64,000 nucleotides of DNA from Micromonospora chersina. Its GTDB lineage: Bacteria > Actinomycetota > Actinomycetes > Mycobacteriales > Micromonosporaceae. Every line of letters starts with the position of its first letter. Positions within the stretch are counted from its first letter, which is position 1. Under the pieces are notes generated by a model. That model made no database searches. It worked only from the letters and a program-made list of their open reading frames with translations, and had not been told where the DNA came from. The position numbers and the translations under genes are program-made. The stretch covers positions 6,200,001 to 6,264,000 of the forward strand of contig NZ_FMIB01000002.1 of assembly GCF_900091475.1 (NCBI RefSeq), written 5' to 3'. Positions 9,214 to 23,533 of this stretch are shown here, piece after piece.

Positions 9214-9308
9214 GTCAGCGCACCGCCTGGGCGTCGGGAGTTCCCGGGTCGCGGCGCTCCCGGGGTCAGCGCACCGGCTGGGCGTCTCGCGCGTCGCGGC
9301 GCTCCCGG
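9214..9308. repeat. Imperfect direct repeat (50 and 44 bp)
   Basis: Copy 1 (9214-9263) and copy 2 (9265-9308) both start with GTCAGCGCACC(G/C)CTGG-type sequence followed by GGGCGTC and end with GTCGCGGCGCTCCCGG; they differ mainly in a short insert. Copy 2 contains the 3' end and stop codon of the minus-strand small gene that follows; copy 1 therefore looks like a duplicated 3' end lying outside it. Confidence 0.75.
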
Positions 9309-9550
9309 ACCGCGGCCCCGGCCGCGGCGCGGGCGGCGGCCAGCTCGGCCACCAGGCGGTCCAGTTCCCGGCGCTGCGCGGCCCGGGCCCGGTCGGCGCA
9401 CACGGCCTCCCAGGCGTTGCCCCGGGCGGTGCGCGTCCGCCCGTCGCCGGCCATGGCTTCGAGGGTGTGCACGACGCCGACGGCGAGCGCCGCGACGTTC
9501 CGGGAGATGGTGGTGAATCCGAGGGTCTGGTTCGGACCGTTGGCGCTCAT
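9266..9550 (-). CDS. Small conserved hypothetical helical protein
   Basis: 94 residues from ATG at 9550 (GTG 9556 also in frame; GGGGTG sits just upstream). No recognised domain. The N-terminal half is mildly hydrophobic (FTTISRNVAALAVGVVHTLE), then a basic helix (RTRTARGNAWEAVCADR) and a long charged coiled-coil-like helix rich in Arg, Ala and Glu. It lies on the strand opposite to the trp genes, between the trpE and trpC units, where other actinobacteria often carry a small gene on the plus strand. Codon pattern (GC-rich third positions) supports coding. Function unknown. Confidence 0.6.
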   Translation of the reverse strand: MSANGPNQTLGFTTISRNVAALAVGVVHTLEAMAGDGRTRTARGNAWEAVCADRARAAQRRELDRLVAELAAARAAAGAAVRERRDARDAQPVR

Positions 9551-9556
9551 GGTCAC

Positions 9557-9919
9557 CCCGCACGAGATCGTTGGCGACGGTCGGCAGCCGCCTCATCGAG
9601 TCTGCCCGAGGAGGATGCTGCCGGGCTCACGTTTCGCGTCCGTGAAACGCAGGTCAACTCTGCGGCAGCCGGTCCGACCTGGGCAGGGCCGTTCGTCCTT
9701 GAGCTTGCTCACAGCATCGACGGCTGTCGCTGACCTGCGGGAGACGGACCGCCATGGTGAGATGGGTCATGGGCGGCGGTCGATGTGGCGGCCGGGGGCG
9801 CGGGACGCGCCCGGGTGACGCCGGTCGATGGGCGCGGTGGCGCTGCGTGACACCGCGTTCACCGGAAGTCGGTCATCATGCCACAGCCCATTTCGTGAGG
9901 AGCGCCATACCCCCGGCAC
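9557..9919. other. Non-coding stretch upstream of trpC
   Basis: No convincing gene. Lower coding character than the flanks and somewhat less GC-rich in places. A short frame at 9754 begins MVRWVMGG and contains three Trp codons, and a 7-bp hairpin (GGGCGCG-GGA-CGCGCCC, 9796-9812) follows, but both lie upstream of the probable trpC promoter and so are not likely to form an attenuator. Confidence 0.5.
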
Positions 9920-9946
9920 TTGTCGCCAGGTGGCGCCCCCTAGCAT
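9919..9946 (+). promoter_or_regulatory. trpC promoter, leaderless
   Basis: -10 TAGCAT at 9941-9946, six bases before the trpC ATG at 9953; -35-like CTTGTC at 9919-9924 with 16-bp spacing. The distance means transcription starts at or next to the A of ATG, giving a leaderless trpCBA mRNA. Confidence 0.6.
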
Positions 9947-9952
9947 CGGCCC

Positions 9953-10843
9953 ATGACACCCGGAGAGGGGAGTCCGTTGGTGACTGCTGAGCATGCGCAC
10001 GCGGAGGGGGACGAGGCCGGATCGGCGGCGTCCGCAAGCGTGCTCGACGAGATCCTGGCCGGCGTGCGCGAGGACGTGGCCCGGCGACAGGAGCAGGTTC
10101 CGCTGGAGCGGATCCGCGAGCTGGCCGCCGCCGCGCCGCCGCCGCTGGACGCGTACGCGGCGCTGCGCCGGCCCGGCGTGGCCGTGATCGCCGAGGTGAA
10201 GCGCTCGTCGCCGTCCAAGGGGCGGCTGGCCGAGATCGCCGACCCCGCCGACCTGGCCAGCGACTACGCGGCCGGCGGCGCCCGGGCGATCAGCGTGCTC
10301 ACCGAGGGCCGCTGGTTCGGCGGGTCGCTGGACGACCTGGCCGCGGTCCGCGCCGCGGTGAACGTGCCGGTGCTGCGCAAGGACTTCGTGGTCTCCAGCT
10401 ACCAGGTGCACGAGGCCCGCGCGCACGGCGCCGACCTGGTGCTGCTGATCGTCGCCGCGCTGGAGCAGAACGTGCTCGTCGGGCTGCTGGAGCGGATCGA
10501 GTCGCTGGGCATGTGCGCCCTCGTCGAGGTGCACACCGAGGAGGAGGCCGACCGGGCCATGGAGGCCGGCGCGCAGGTGATCGGGGTCAACGCCCGTGAC
10601 CTGCGTACCCTGGAGGTCGACCGCTCGGTGTTCGAGCGGATCGCGCCCGGCCTGCCCAGCAGCGTCGTCAAGATCGCCGAGTCCGGCGTGCGCGGCCCGC
10701 ACGACCTGATCCGCTACGCCTCAGCCGGCGCCGACGCGGTCCTGGTCGGCGAGGGCCTGGTCACCCAGAAGAGCCCCCGCGAGGCGGTCGCCGAGCTGGT
10801 CAACGCCGGCAACCACCCGGCCACGCCCCGCCCGGTGCGCTGA
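9953..10843 (+). CDS. trpC: Indole-3-glycerol phosphate synthase
   Basis: 296 residues. Closes the indole ring: CdRP to indole-3-glycerol phosphate, in tryptophan synthesis. TIM-barrel landmarks are present: [15 protein letters not shown] (catalytic Lys), [28 protein letters not shown] and [13 protein letters not shown] 9953 is favoured by the leaderless -10 at 9941; GTG 9980 with an upstream GAGGGGAG is a second possible start giving a protein closer to the usual ~270 residues. First gene of trpC-trpB-trpA. Confidence 0.97.
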   Translation: MTPGEGSPLVTAEHAHAEGDEAGSAASASVLDEILAGVREDVARRQEQVPLERIRELAAAAPPPLDAYAALRRPGVAVIAEVKRSSPSKGRLAEIADPADLASDYAAGGARAISVLTEGRWFGGSLDDLAAVRAAVNVPVLRKDFVVSSYQVHEARAHGADLVLLIVAALEQNVLVGLLERIESLGMCALVEVHTEEEADRAMEAGAQVIGVNARDLRTLEVDRSVFERIAPGLPSSVVKIAESGVRGPHDLIRYASAGADAVLVGEGLVTQKSPREAVAELVNAGNHPATPRPVR

Positions 10844-10884
10844 CCCGCGCCGGGTCCCCGAAACGCAGCGAGAGGACTCCCGCG

Positions 10885-12117
10885 ATGAGCACTGACGCCG
10901 CGGCCCCGGCCGAACGGCTCCCCGACGCCGCCGGTCACTTCGGCCGGTTCGGCGGCCGGTTCGTCCCCGAGGCCCTCGTCGCCGCGCTCGACGAGCTGGA
11001 CGCGGCGTACCGGAAGGCGATGACCGACGAGAGCTTCCTCGCCGAGTTCGACGCCCTGCTGCGCGACTACGCCGGCACCCCGTCGCTGCTCTACGAGGCC
11101 CGCCGGCTCTCCGCCGAGATCGGGGCCCGGGTCCTGCTGAAGCGGGAGGACCTCAACCACACCGGCGCGCACAAGGTGCGCAACGTGCTCGGCCAGGCGC
11201 TGCTCACGAAGCGGATGGGCAAGCAGCGGGTGATCGCGGAGACCGGCGCCGGCCAGCACGGCGTGGCCACCGCCACGGCCGCCGCCCTGTTCGACCTCGA
11301 GTGCGTGGTCTACATGGGTGAGGTGGACACCGAGCGGCAGGCGCTCAACGTGGCCCGGATGCGGATGCTCGGCGCCACGGTCGTTCCGGTCACCACCGGC
11401 TCGCGGACCCTCAAGGACGCGATGAACGAGGCGATGCGGGACTGGGTCGCCAACGTCGACACCACCCACTACCTGATCGGCACCGCCGCCGGCCCGCACC
11501 CGTTCCCCGAGATGGTCCGGGACTTCGTGCGCGGCATCGGCGTGGAGGCCCGCCAGCAGTGCCTCGACCTCACCGGCGCGCTGCCGGACGCCGTCGCGGC
11601 CTGCGTGGGCGGCGGCTCCAACGCGCTCGGCATCTTCCACGCCTTCGTGCCCGACACCGGCGTGCGGCTCTACGGCTTCGAGGCCGGCGGCGAGGGCGTG
11701 GCGACCGGCCGGCACGCGGCAAGCATCACCGGCGGCTCGGCGGGCGTCCTGCACGGCACCCGGACGTACGTGCTGCAGAACGAGGACGGCCAGACGATCG
11801 AGTCCCACTCGATCTCGGCCGGCCTGGACTACCCGGGCGTCGGGCCGGAGCACGCCTGGCTGCACGACAGCGGCCGGGCCACCTACCTGCCCGTCGACGA
11901 CGACGAGGCGATGGCCGCCTTCGAGCTGCTCTGCCGCACCGAGGGCATCATCCCGGCGATCGAGAGCTCGCACGCGCTCGCCGGGGCCCGCCGGATCGCC
12001 CCGCAGCTCGCCGCCGAGCTGGGCCGGGAGCCGGTCATCGTGGTCAACCTCTCCGGCCGGGGCGACAAGGACGTGCACACCGCCGGTGCCTACTTCGGCA
12101 TCCTCGACAAGGAGTGA
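10885..12117 (+). CDS. trpB: Tryptophan synthase beta chain
   Basis: 410 residues. Condenses indole with serine using PLP. The Schiff-base lysine is K97 in [10 protein letters not shown]; the phosphate-binding loop is GGGSNALG near residue 243; the potassium/ammonia and COMM-domain regions are intact ([24 protein letters not shown]). GAGAGGA lies upstream of the ATG. 41 bases separate it from trpC and only 4 from trpA, so the three form one operon and TrpA/TrpB form the usual alpha2-beta2 complex. Confidence 0.98.
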   Translation: MSTDAAAPAERLPDAAGHFGRFGGRFVPEALVAALDELDAAYRKAMTDESFLAEFDALLRDYAGTPSLLYEARRLSAEIGARVLLKREDLNHTGAHKVRNVLGQALLTKRMGKQRVIAETGAGQHGVATATAAALFDLECVVYMGEVDTERQALNVARMRMLGATVVPVTTGSRTLKDAMNEAMRDWVANVDTTHYLIGTAAGPHPFPEMVRDFVRGIGVEARQQCLDLTGALPDAVAACVGGGSNALGIFHAFVPDTGVRLYGFEAGGEGVATGRHAASITGGSAGVLHGTRTYVLQNEDGQTIESHSISAGLDYPGVGPEHAWLHDSGRATYLPVDDDEAMAAFELLCRTEGIIPAIESSHALAGARRIAPQLAAELGREPVIVVNLSGRGDKDVHTAGAYFGILDKE

Positions 12118-12121
12118 GAGC

Positions 12122-12925
12122 GTGAGCCGGATCGGGGTCGCCTTCGACAAGGCCCGGGCCGACGGGCGGGCGGTGCTGGTGGGCTGCATGCCGGCCGGCT
12201 TCCCGACCGTCGAGGGCAGCATCGCCGCCATGACCGCCATGGTCGAGGCGGGTGTCGACGTCATCGAGGTGGAGATCCCCTACTCCGACCCGGTGATGGA
12301 CGGGCCGGTCATCCAGAAGGCCAGCGACATCGCCCTGGCCGGCGGCGTACGCACCGCGGACACGCTGCGCGTCATCGAGGCGGTCGCCGCGACCGGCGCG
12401 CCGGTGGTCACCATGACCTACTGGAACCCGATCGAGCAGTACGGCGTCGACGCGTTCGCCCGCGACCTGGCCGCGGCCGGGGGCACCGGCCTGATCACGC
12501 CGGACCTCATCCCCGAGGAGGCCGGCGAGTGGCTGGCCGCGTCCGAGGCGCACGGCCTGGACCGGACGTTCCTGGTCTCCCCGTCCTCCACCGACGCCCG
12601 GCTGGCGATGACCGCCGGGCACTGCCGCGGCTTCGTCTACGCCACCGCCATCATGGGCGTCACCGGCGCCCGCTCGCAGACGTCCGAGGCCGCCCCGGTG
12701 CTGGTGTCCCGGCTGCGCGAGGTGACCGACCTGCCGGTCGGCGTCGGGCTGGGCGTGGGCACCGGCGCCCAGGCCGCCACGGTGGCCGGTTACGCCGATG
12801 CGGTGATCGTGGGCAGCGCGCTGGTCCGCTGCGTGCTCGACGCGCCCGACCAGGCCGCCGGCCTCGCCGCCCTGCGCACCCTCAGCGCCGAACTCGCCGA
12901 AGGCGTCCGCAACCCGGCCCGCTGA
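12122..12925 (+). CDS. trpA: Tryptophan synthase alpha chain
   Basis: 267 residues from GTG at 12122, with AAGGAG 8 bases upstream (the frame opens at 12086 inside trpB, but that start has no site). Cleaves indole-3-glycerol phosphate to indole, which passes to TrpB. The catalytic residues fall at the canonical numbers: Glu49 in VIEVEIPYSDP and Asp60 in VMDGP. Phosphate-binding loops GVGLGVGTG and AVIVGSALV are present. Last gene of the trp operon; no clear terminator hairpin is seen in the 94 bases before the convergent NUDIX gene. Confidence 0.98.
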   Translation: MSRIGVAFDKARADGRAVLVGCMPAGFPTVEGSIAAMTAMVEAGVDVIEVEIPYSDPVMDGPVIQKASDIALAGGVRTADTLRVIEAVAATGAPVVTMTYWNPIEQYGVDAFARDLAAAGGTGLITPDLIPEEAGEWLAASEAHGLDRTFLVSPSSTDARLAMTAGHCRGFVYATAIMGVTGARSQTSEAAPVLVSRLREVTDLPVGVGLGVGTGAQAATVAGYADAVIVGSALVRCVLDAPDQAAGLAALRTLSAELAEGVRNPAR

Positions 12926-13019
12926 CGGCGGCCCTCGTCGTCCGTGTCGTCAGGCCGACCGGGCTGAGCGCCTCGGCCCGCATGCCGACCACGATCCGCT
13001 CAGGGCCGACGGGCCCGTG

Positions 13020-13547
13020 TCACCGCAGGGTGCCCAGCCCGCCTCCGGCGCGCTGTCCGGGCGGGGCCGCCGCGCCGGCCGGCCCGTCGTCGCCGCCAGG
13101 CGTCGTCTCGCGCAGGACGCCGGAGCGGCCGGCGAGGGCGTCGGCGACGGCGGCGCGGGTGGTCGGGGTGAGCGCCTCGGGCAGCGTGCCCGGGGGGTGC
13201 CAGTCGAGCTGGCAGCCGCCCGCCGGGGCGCCGGCCGGCGCGTCGGCGGCCACCCGGGCCCGGAACACGTGCACCAGCACGTCCGGCAGGGCGCCGCAGC
13301 GGCCGGCCGGGGGCGGGGGAGCGGCCGGGTCGCCGAGCCGGTAGAGGCCGACCAGGTCGACGAGGTCCACCTCCCAGCCGGTCTCGGCGCGGATCTCCCG
13401 GCGCGCTGCGGCGGCCGGGCTCTCGTCGCGGCGCAGCCGCCCGCCGGGCAACGCCCAGCGCCGGCCGCCGCCGGACTGCCGGCAGAGCAGCACCCGGCCG
13501 GACCGGTCGGTGACGACCGCGGCGACCGCCCAGGTGAGCGCGCTCAT
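13020..13547 (-). CDS. NUDIX hydrolase
   Basis: 175 residues from ATG 13547 (an in-frame GTG 6 bases earlier is less likely). The Nudix box is readable: GGRLRRDESPAAAARREIRA then ETGW, with Gly, the first Glu, the Arg-Glu pair and the last metal Glu present; the penultimate Glu of the consensus is Ala. Hydrolyses a nucleoside diphosphate linked to X; substrate unknown. A -10 TAGGCT (minus strand, 13561-13556) ends 8 bases before the ATG, so it is probably leaderless. The C-terminal ~30 residues are Gly/Ala/Pro-rich and probably disordered. Divergent from lgt. Confidence 0.9.
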   Translation of the reverse strand: MSALTWAVAAVVTDRSGRVLLCRQSGGGRRWALPGGRLRRDESPAAAARREIRAETGWEVDLVDLVGLYRLGDPAAPPPPAGRCGALPDVLVHVFRARVAADAPAGAPAGGCQLDWHPPGTLPEALTPTTRAAVADALAGRSGVLRETTPGGDDGPAGAAAPPGQRAGGGLGTLR

Positions 13548-13636
13548 GGACAAAGAGCCTACGACCGCGCAAACCAGAAGTCAGCCGACCCGCGAACCCG
13601 GCCGGACCGGGGTGCCGCGAGCACCGTCCGTCCCGG

Positions 13637-13642
13637 TACCGT
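13637..13642 (+). promoter_or_regulatory. lgt -10 element (leaderless)
   Basis: TACCGT at 13637-13642 ends 8 bases before the GTG at 13651, with no Shine-Dalgarno in between, the pattern of leaderless transcripts in actinobacteria. No convincing -35 box is seen. Confidence 0.45.
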
Positions 13643-13650
13643 GTGCACCC

Positions 13651-14871
13651 GTGACCCTCGCCCCGATGACCCCACTGGCGGCCCTGCCCAGCCCCAGCAC
13701 CGCCGTCTGGCAGCTCGGACCGGTTCCGATCCGGGCGTACGCGCTCTGCATCATCGTCGGCATCGTGGTGGCCTGCGTGGTCACCGAGTACCGGCTGCGT
13801 CGCCGCGGCGTCGCTCCGGGCGCCGTGCTCGACATCGCCGTCTGGGCGGTGCCCGCGGGCATCATCGGCGCCCGGATCTACCACGTGATCACGTCGCCGG
13901 AGAAATACTTCGGCGCCGACGGCCAGCCGCTCAAGGCGTTCGCCATCTGGGAGGGCGGCCTCGGCATCTGGGGCGCGGTGGCCGGTGGCGCGGTCGGCGC
14001 CTGGTTCGCCGCCCGGCAGCTCGGCATCCCGTTCGCCGTGGTGGCCGACGCGCTGGCGCCGGGGCTGCCACTGGCCCAGGCGGTCGGCCGGTTCGGCAAC
14101 TGGTTCAACAACGAGCTGTTCGGCGGGCGCACCAGCCTGCCCTGGGGTCTGCAGGTCCACGTCATGGACCCGGACAACCCGGGGCACGCGCTGCGCGACG
14201 ACGCCGGCAAGCCCGTCCTCGAACCGGGGCTCTACCACCCGACGTTCCTCTACGAGGCGCTCTGGAACGTCGGCGTCGCCGCGTTGGTCCTGGTCCTCGA
14301 CCGGAAGCTGCGGCTGGGCCGCGGGCGGGCCTTCGCGCTCTACGTCATGGGCTACACGGCGGGCCGGTTCTGGATCGAGCTTATGCGCACCGACGAGGCC
14401 AACCACATCCTCGGCGTGCGGCTCAACGTGTGGACCGCCGCGCTGGTCTTCCTCGGCGCGCTCGTCTACTTCCTGCGGGTGCGCGGGCCGCGCGAGTACC
14501 TGATCCCGGTGGGCGAGCCGGGCCCGCCGGTCCCGCCCGCCGGCGGCGACGTGTCGCAGGTCGACCTCTCCGCGCGGGAGGCCGGCGCGCGGCCGGTGGC
14601 GCCGGAGGGCTACCGGGTGGTGACCGAGGAGCAGTTCCGCGCGTACCGGGAGACCGGCGCGGTCCCCGCCGAGGAGCCGGCGGCGGCCGACGAGGCCGAC
14701 CGGGACGAGGCTGACCGGGACGAGGCCGACCAGGCCGGGGCCGAGGAGGCCGCCGCCGGGGCGGACGCCGCGGAGCGCGAGCCGGCGGACGAGGCGCGAC
14801 CCGACCCGGACCGGGCGGACGAGGACCGGGCCGGCGCCGGTGGCGCCCGCCCCGCCGACCGGGACAGCTGA
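13651..14871 (+). CDS. lgt: Prolipoprotein diacylglyceryl transferase
   Basis: 406 residues from GTG 13651 (ATG 13666 possible). Adds diacylglycerol to the lipobox Cys of prolipoproteins in the cytoplasmic membrane. Seven hydrophobic helices and the Lgt signature GRFGNWFNNELFG near residues 146-158 are present, along with YHPTFLYEALWN and RTDEANHILGVRLN. From about residue 283 the protein carries a ~120-residue hydrophilic tail rich in Asp, Glu, Ala and Arg, with a repeated EADRDEADRDEAD element; tails of this sort occur in actinobacterial Lgt but are not needed for the fold. The upstream frame start (13510) overlaps the divergent NUDIX start and is rejected. Confidence 0.95.
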   Translation: MTLAPMTPLAALPSPSTAVWQLGPVPIRAYALCIIVGIVVACVVTEYRLRRRGVAPGAVLDIAVWAVPAGIIGARIYHVITSPEKYFGADGQPLKAFAIWEGGLGIWGAVAGGAVGAWFAARQLGIPFAVVADALAPGLPLAQAVGRFGNWFNNELFGGRTSLPWGLQVHVMDPDNPGHALRDDAGKPVLEPGLYHPTFLYEALWNVGVAALVLVLDRKLRLGRGRAFALYVMGYTAGRFWIELMRTDEANHILGVRLNVWTAALVFLGALVYFLRVRGPREYLIPVGEPGPPVPPAGGDVSQVDLSAREAGARPVAPEGYRVVTEEQFRAYRETGAVPAEEPAAADEADRDEADRDEADQAGAEEAAAGADAAEREPADEARPDPDRADEDRAGAGGARPADRDS

Positions 14872-14882
14872 GCGGGGGAGTC

Positions 14883-16070
14883 ATGCGGAGCGCGGTGGTG
14901 GTCGGCGCCGGCCTCGGCGGGCTGGCGACGGCCGGCGCGCTGGCCCGGTCGGGCTGGCGGGTCACCCTCCTCGAACGGGCCGACCGGGTCCGTCCCGAGA
15001 CGACCGCCGTGGTGCTCTGGCCCAACGGGGTACGCGCGCTGCGCGCCCTCGGCCTCGGCGCCGGGCTGGACGCGATCGCCACCCCGCTGCCCGACGGCGG
15101 TGTCCGCCGCCCCGACGGGCACTGGCTGGTGCAGCCCCGGCCCACCCCGGCGGAGCGGATGCCGGTGGTGGTGCACCGGGAGGACCTGCACGACGCGCTG
15201 ATCGCCGGGCTCGGTGACCAGGTGGAGCTGCGCACCGGCGTCACCGTGCGGACCGTGCGGGCGGCGCCCGGCGAGCGTCCCGCGGTCGGCGACGGCCGGC
15301 ACACCGTCGAGGCGGATCTGGTGGTCGCGGCCGACGGCACGGACAGCGAGATCCGCCGGCAGCTCGCCCCGGAGACCGCGGTGGTGAGCTCCGGCTGCGC
15401 CGCCTGGCGGGCCGTCATCCCCTGGTACCGGGCCCCGCAGCTCCCCGACGACCAGCCGGTGCACGGCGAGACGCTGGGCGCGGGCTACCGCTTCGTGGCC
15501 GCCTCGCTCGGCGACCGGGGCACGGCGGGCGCCTCCCGACGCGGCGGCATCTACTGGGTGGCCACCGCGGCCGGGGCGCCCCGGCCCGAGCCGCCGGAGA
15601 CCCAGCTCGCCCTGCTCAAGCGCTGGTACGCGGGCTGGCCCGCGCCGATCGCCACGCTGCTCGACGCCACCGACCCGGCCGACGTGGTGCAGCAGGAGAT
15701 CCGCGAGCTGCGCCCGCTGCCCCGGTCGTACGGCTTCCCGGCCGGTCCGGGCGGGGTGGTGCTGCTCGGCGACGCCGCGCACGCCATGCCGCCGCACCTC
15801 GGGCAGGGCGCCTGCCTCGCCTTCGAGGACGCGGCCACCCTGTCGGCGCTGCTGCGGGAGTCCCGCCTCCCCGACGCGGTGACCGCCTACGACCGGCTGC
15901 GGCGGCCGCGCGCGGCGACGATGGTGCGGCAGACCCGGCGGATGTCGGCAGTCCTCCAGACCCGGGGCCGGCTGGCGTTGCGCGCCCGCGACGCCGCCCT
16001 GGGCACGATCAGCCCGCGACTGCGCAACACGGCGGCGACCGCGGCCGCCGCCTGGCAACCGCCGGCCTGA
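14883..16070 (+). CDS. FAD-dependent monooxygenase
   Basis: 395 residues, group A flavoprotein hydroxylase type (PHBH fold). The N-terminal dinucleotide fold VVVGAGLGGLATAGALARSG, the LVVAADGTDSEIR segment (DG motif) and the second FAD motif LLGDAAHAMPPHLGQGACLA are all clear. GGGGGAG lies before the ATG; the gap to lgt is 11 bases, so it may be co-transcribed. Oxidises an unidentified small molecule with NAD(P)H and O2. Confidence 0.92.
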   Translation: MRSAVVVGAGLGGLATAGALARSGWRVTLLERADRVRPETTAVVLWPNGVRALRALGLGAGLDAIATPLPDGGVRRPDGHWLVQPRPTPAERMPVVVHREDLHDALIAGLGDQVELRTGVTVRTVRAAPGERPAVGDGRHTVEADLVVAADGTDSEIRRQLAPETAVVSSGCAAWRAVIPWYRAPQLPDDQPVHGETLGAGYRFVAASLGDRGTAGASRRGGIYWVATAAGAPRPEPPETQLALLKRWYAGWPAPIATLLDATDPADVVQQEIRELRPLPRSYGFPAGPGGVVLLGDAAHAMPPHLGQGACLAFEDAATLSALLRESRLPDAVTAYDRLRRPRAATMVRQTRRMSAVLQTRGRLALRARDAALGTISPRLRNTAATAAAAWQPPA

Positions 16071-16084
16071 CCGGGCTTACCGGC

Positions 16085-16141
16085 CTGACCGCGCCCGCCG
16101 GCCCTGACCGCGCCCGCCGGCCCTGACCGCGCCCGCCGGCC
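16085..16141. repeat. Three tandem copies of a 19-bp unit
   Basis: Unit CTGACCGCGCCCGCCGGCC at 16085-16103, 16104-16122 and 16123-16141, preceded by two degenerate copies of CCGGCCTGACCG. It begins just after the stop of the monooxygenase gene and lies between convergent genes. Confidence 0.9.
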
Positions 16142-16171
16142 GCGGCCTGTCGGGCGGGGCGAGCGAGGGTG

Positions 16172-17017
16172 TCAGCCGATCACGGCGGTGGGTTCGGCGA
16201 TGCAGGCGGTCCCGACGCGGCGGAAGCCGACCCGCAGGTAGACGCGGGCGATCTCCTCGCTGCCGGCGGACAGGAAGATCAGGTCGGTGCCGGCGGCGCA
16301 CAGCCGGTGGGCGAGGGTGGCGGTCACCGCCGCGCCGAGGCCGCGCCGGCGCGCGGCCGGCAGGGTGGCCACCCCGGCGATCTCCGCCACGTCGTCGACC
16401 CGCATGGCCATGCCGCTGGCCAGCGCCCCCTCGTCGGGGGTCTCGGCGAGCACCGAGATGCGCCGGCCGTCGGCGATGCGGACCGCCTCCTCGTCCAGCG
16501 CGGCCACGTCCAGCCGGGAGATCGCGGCGTCCCGCTCGGCCGGGCCGGCGTCGCCGCGTGCCGTGCCGCCGTGCGAGAAGCCGACCGCCGCGACGGCGCG
16601 GCGCAGCGCCACGTCGGCGGCGAAGCCGGGGTCGGCGGGGTCGAGGACCCGCACCGGTACGTCGCTGAGTGTCGCCGGGTCGGGCAGGCGCTCCGGCTCC
16701 AGCACCATGAGCGGCGCCTCCAGAACGCTCAGCCCGGCCGAGCGGGCCACCGCCAGCAGGTCGGGGGTGACCTCGTGCACCCACTCGAACGCCTCCGGCA
16801 GGCCCAGTTCCCGCTGCCGGGCCCGGACGGCTGTCACGTCGGCCAGCGAGGGCGCCTCGGTGGCGTCCAGCCGGGGGCGGGCGTAGAACGGCCACCCGGC
16901 ACCGTCCCGGACGAACAGCACGAGGGAACCGTGTTCCTCCGCCCGGGCCCCGTCCCGGGGCACCGCGTCGTAGAAACGCTCCAACCGGTCGAGCGCGTCA
17001 GTGCGTACGACATCCAC
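16172..17017 (-). CDS. GNAT family N-acetyltransferase
   Basis: 281 residues from GTG 17017. The C-terminal half is a GNAT domain: acetyl-CoA binding motif A reads IAGVATLPAARRRGLGAAV and motif B runs through DLIFLSAG...VYLRVGFRRVGTA. The N-terminal half (to ~130) is a second, weaker domain found in two-domain GNAT proteins. A -10 TAGTCT (minus strand, 17029-17024) lies 6 bases before the GTG, pointing to a leaderless mRNA. Acceptor substrate unknown. Confidence 0.88.
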   Translation of the reverse strand: MDVVRTDALDRLERFYDAVPRDGARAEEHGSLVLFVRDGAGWPFYARPRLDATEAPSLADVTAVRARQRELGLPEAFEWVHEVTPDLLAVARSAGLSVLEAPLMVLEPERLPDPATLSDVPVRVLDPADPGFAADVALRRAVAAVGFSHGGTARGDAGPAERDAAISRLDVAALDEEAVRIADGRRISVLAETPDEGALASGMAMRVDDVAEIAGVATLPAARRRGLGAAVTATLAHRLCAAGTDLIFLSAGSEEIARVYLRVGFRRVGTACIAEPTAVIG

Positions 17018-17163
17018 CGCGCGAGACTACACGTCCCAGATTCTGGAAGTGTGATCAATCTGAACTGGCCTTGCGCCGGAAGCCCTAACGTAGACTCAAT
17101 AAAACCCCCGAGGGCCGACGTCGTCCCCACCATGTTCCAACCTGAGTGACGACAGGAGGCCCG

Positions 17164-23329
<6,166 letters not shown>

Positions 23330-23338
23330 CCCGCGCGC

Positions 23339-23375
23339 CACGACACCCCGGTCCCCGGCGGGCCGGGGTGTCGTG
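23339..23375 (+). terminator. gltBD terminator hairpin
   Basis: Perfect 13-bp arms CACGACACCCCGG (23339-23351) and CCGGGGTGTCGTG (23363-23375) with an 11-base loop, 9 bases after the gltD stop. No U-tract, as is common for actinobacterial terminators. Confidence 0.8.
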
Positions 23376-23478
23376 CCGTCCGGTTCGTGCCCGGCACGGC
23401 CCGGCCGTCCGACCGTGGCGGTGAACCCTCTCACCAACTGTCGTCGGGAGGTTTGACCGCCGCCAGACTTGTGCGCTG

Positions 23479-23499
23479 GCCGGACCCGCGGGGTCCGGC
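23479..23499 (+). other. Hairpin in the leader of the MFS gene
   Basis: GCCGGACC (23479-23486) / GGTCCGGC (23492-23499) with loop CGCGG, ending 34 bases before the MFS start. Could be a 5' UTR structure or a second terminator; the following bases are only weakly T-rich. Confidence 0.45.
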
Positions 23500-23533
23500 T
23501 TCGTCGTGTCACCGTCTGGACGGGGAAACGCTC

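Noticed and set aside
9754..9812. Short frame MVRWVMGG... with three Trp codons followed by a GC hairpin, resembling a trp attenuator
   Set aside because: The best trpC promoter (-10 at 9941) lies downstream, so this stretch would not be in the trpC mRNA; also no alternative stem or T run.
16085..16141. Possible CRISPR array
   Set aside because: The 19-bp units are directly adjacent with no spacers and there are no cas genes.
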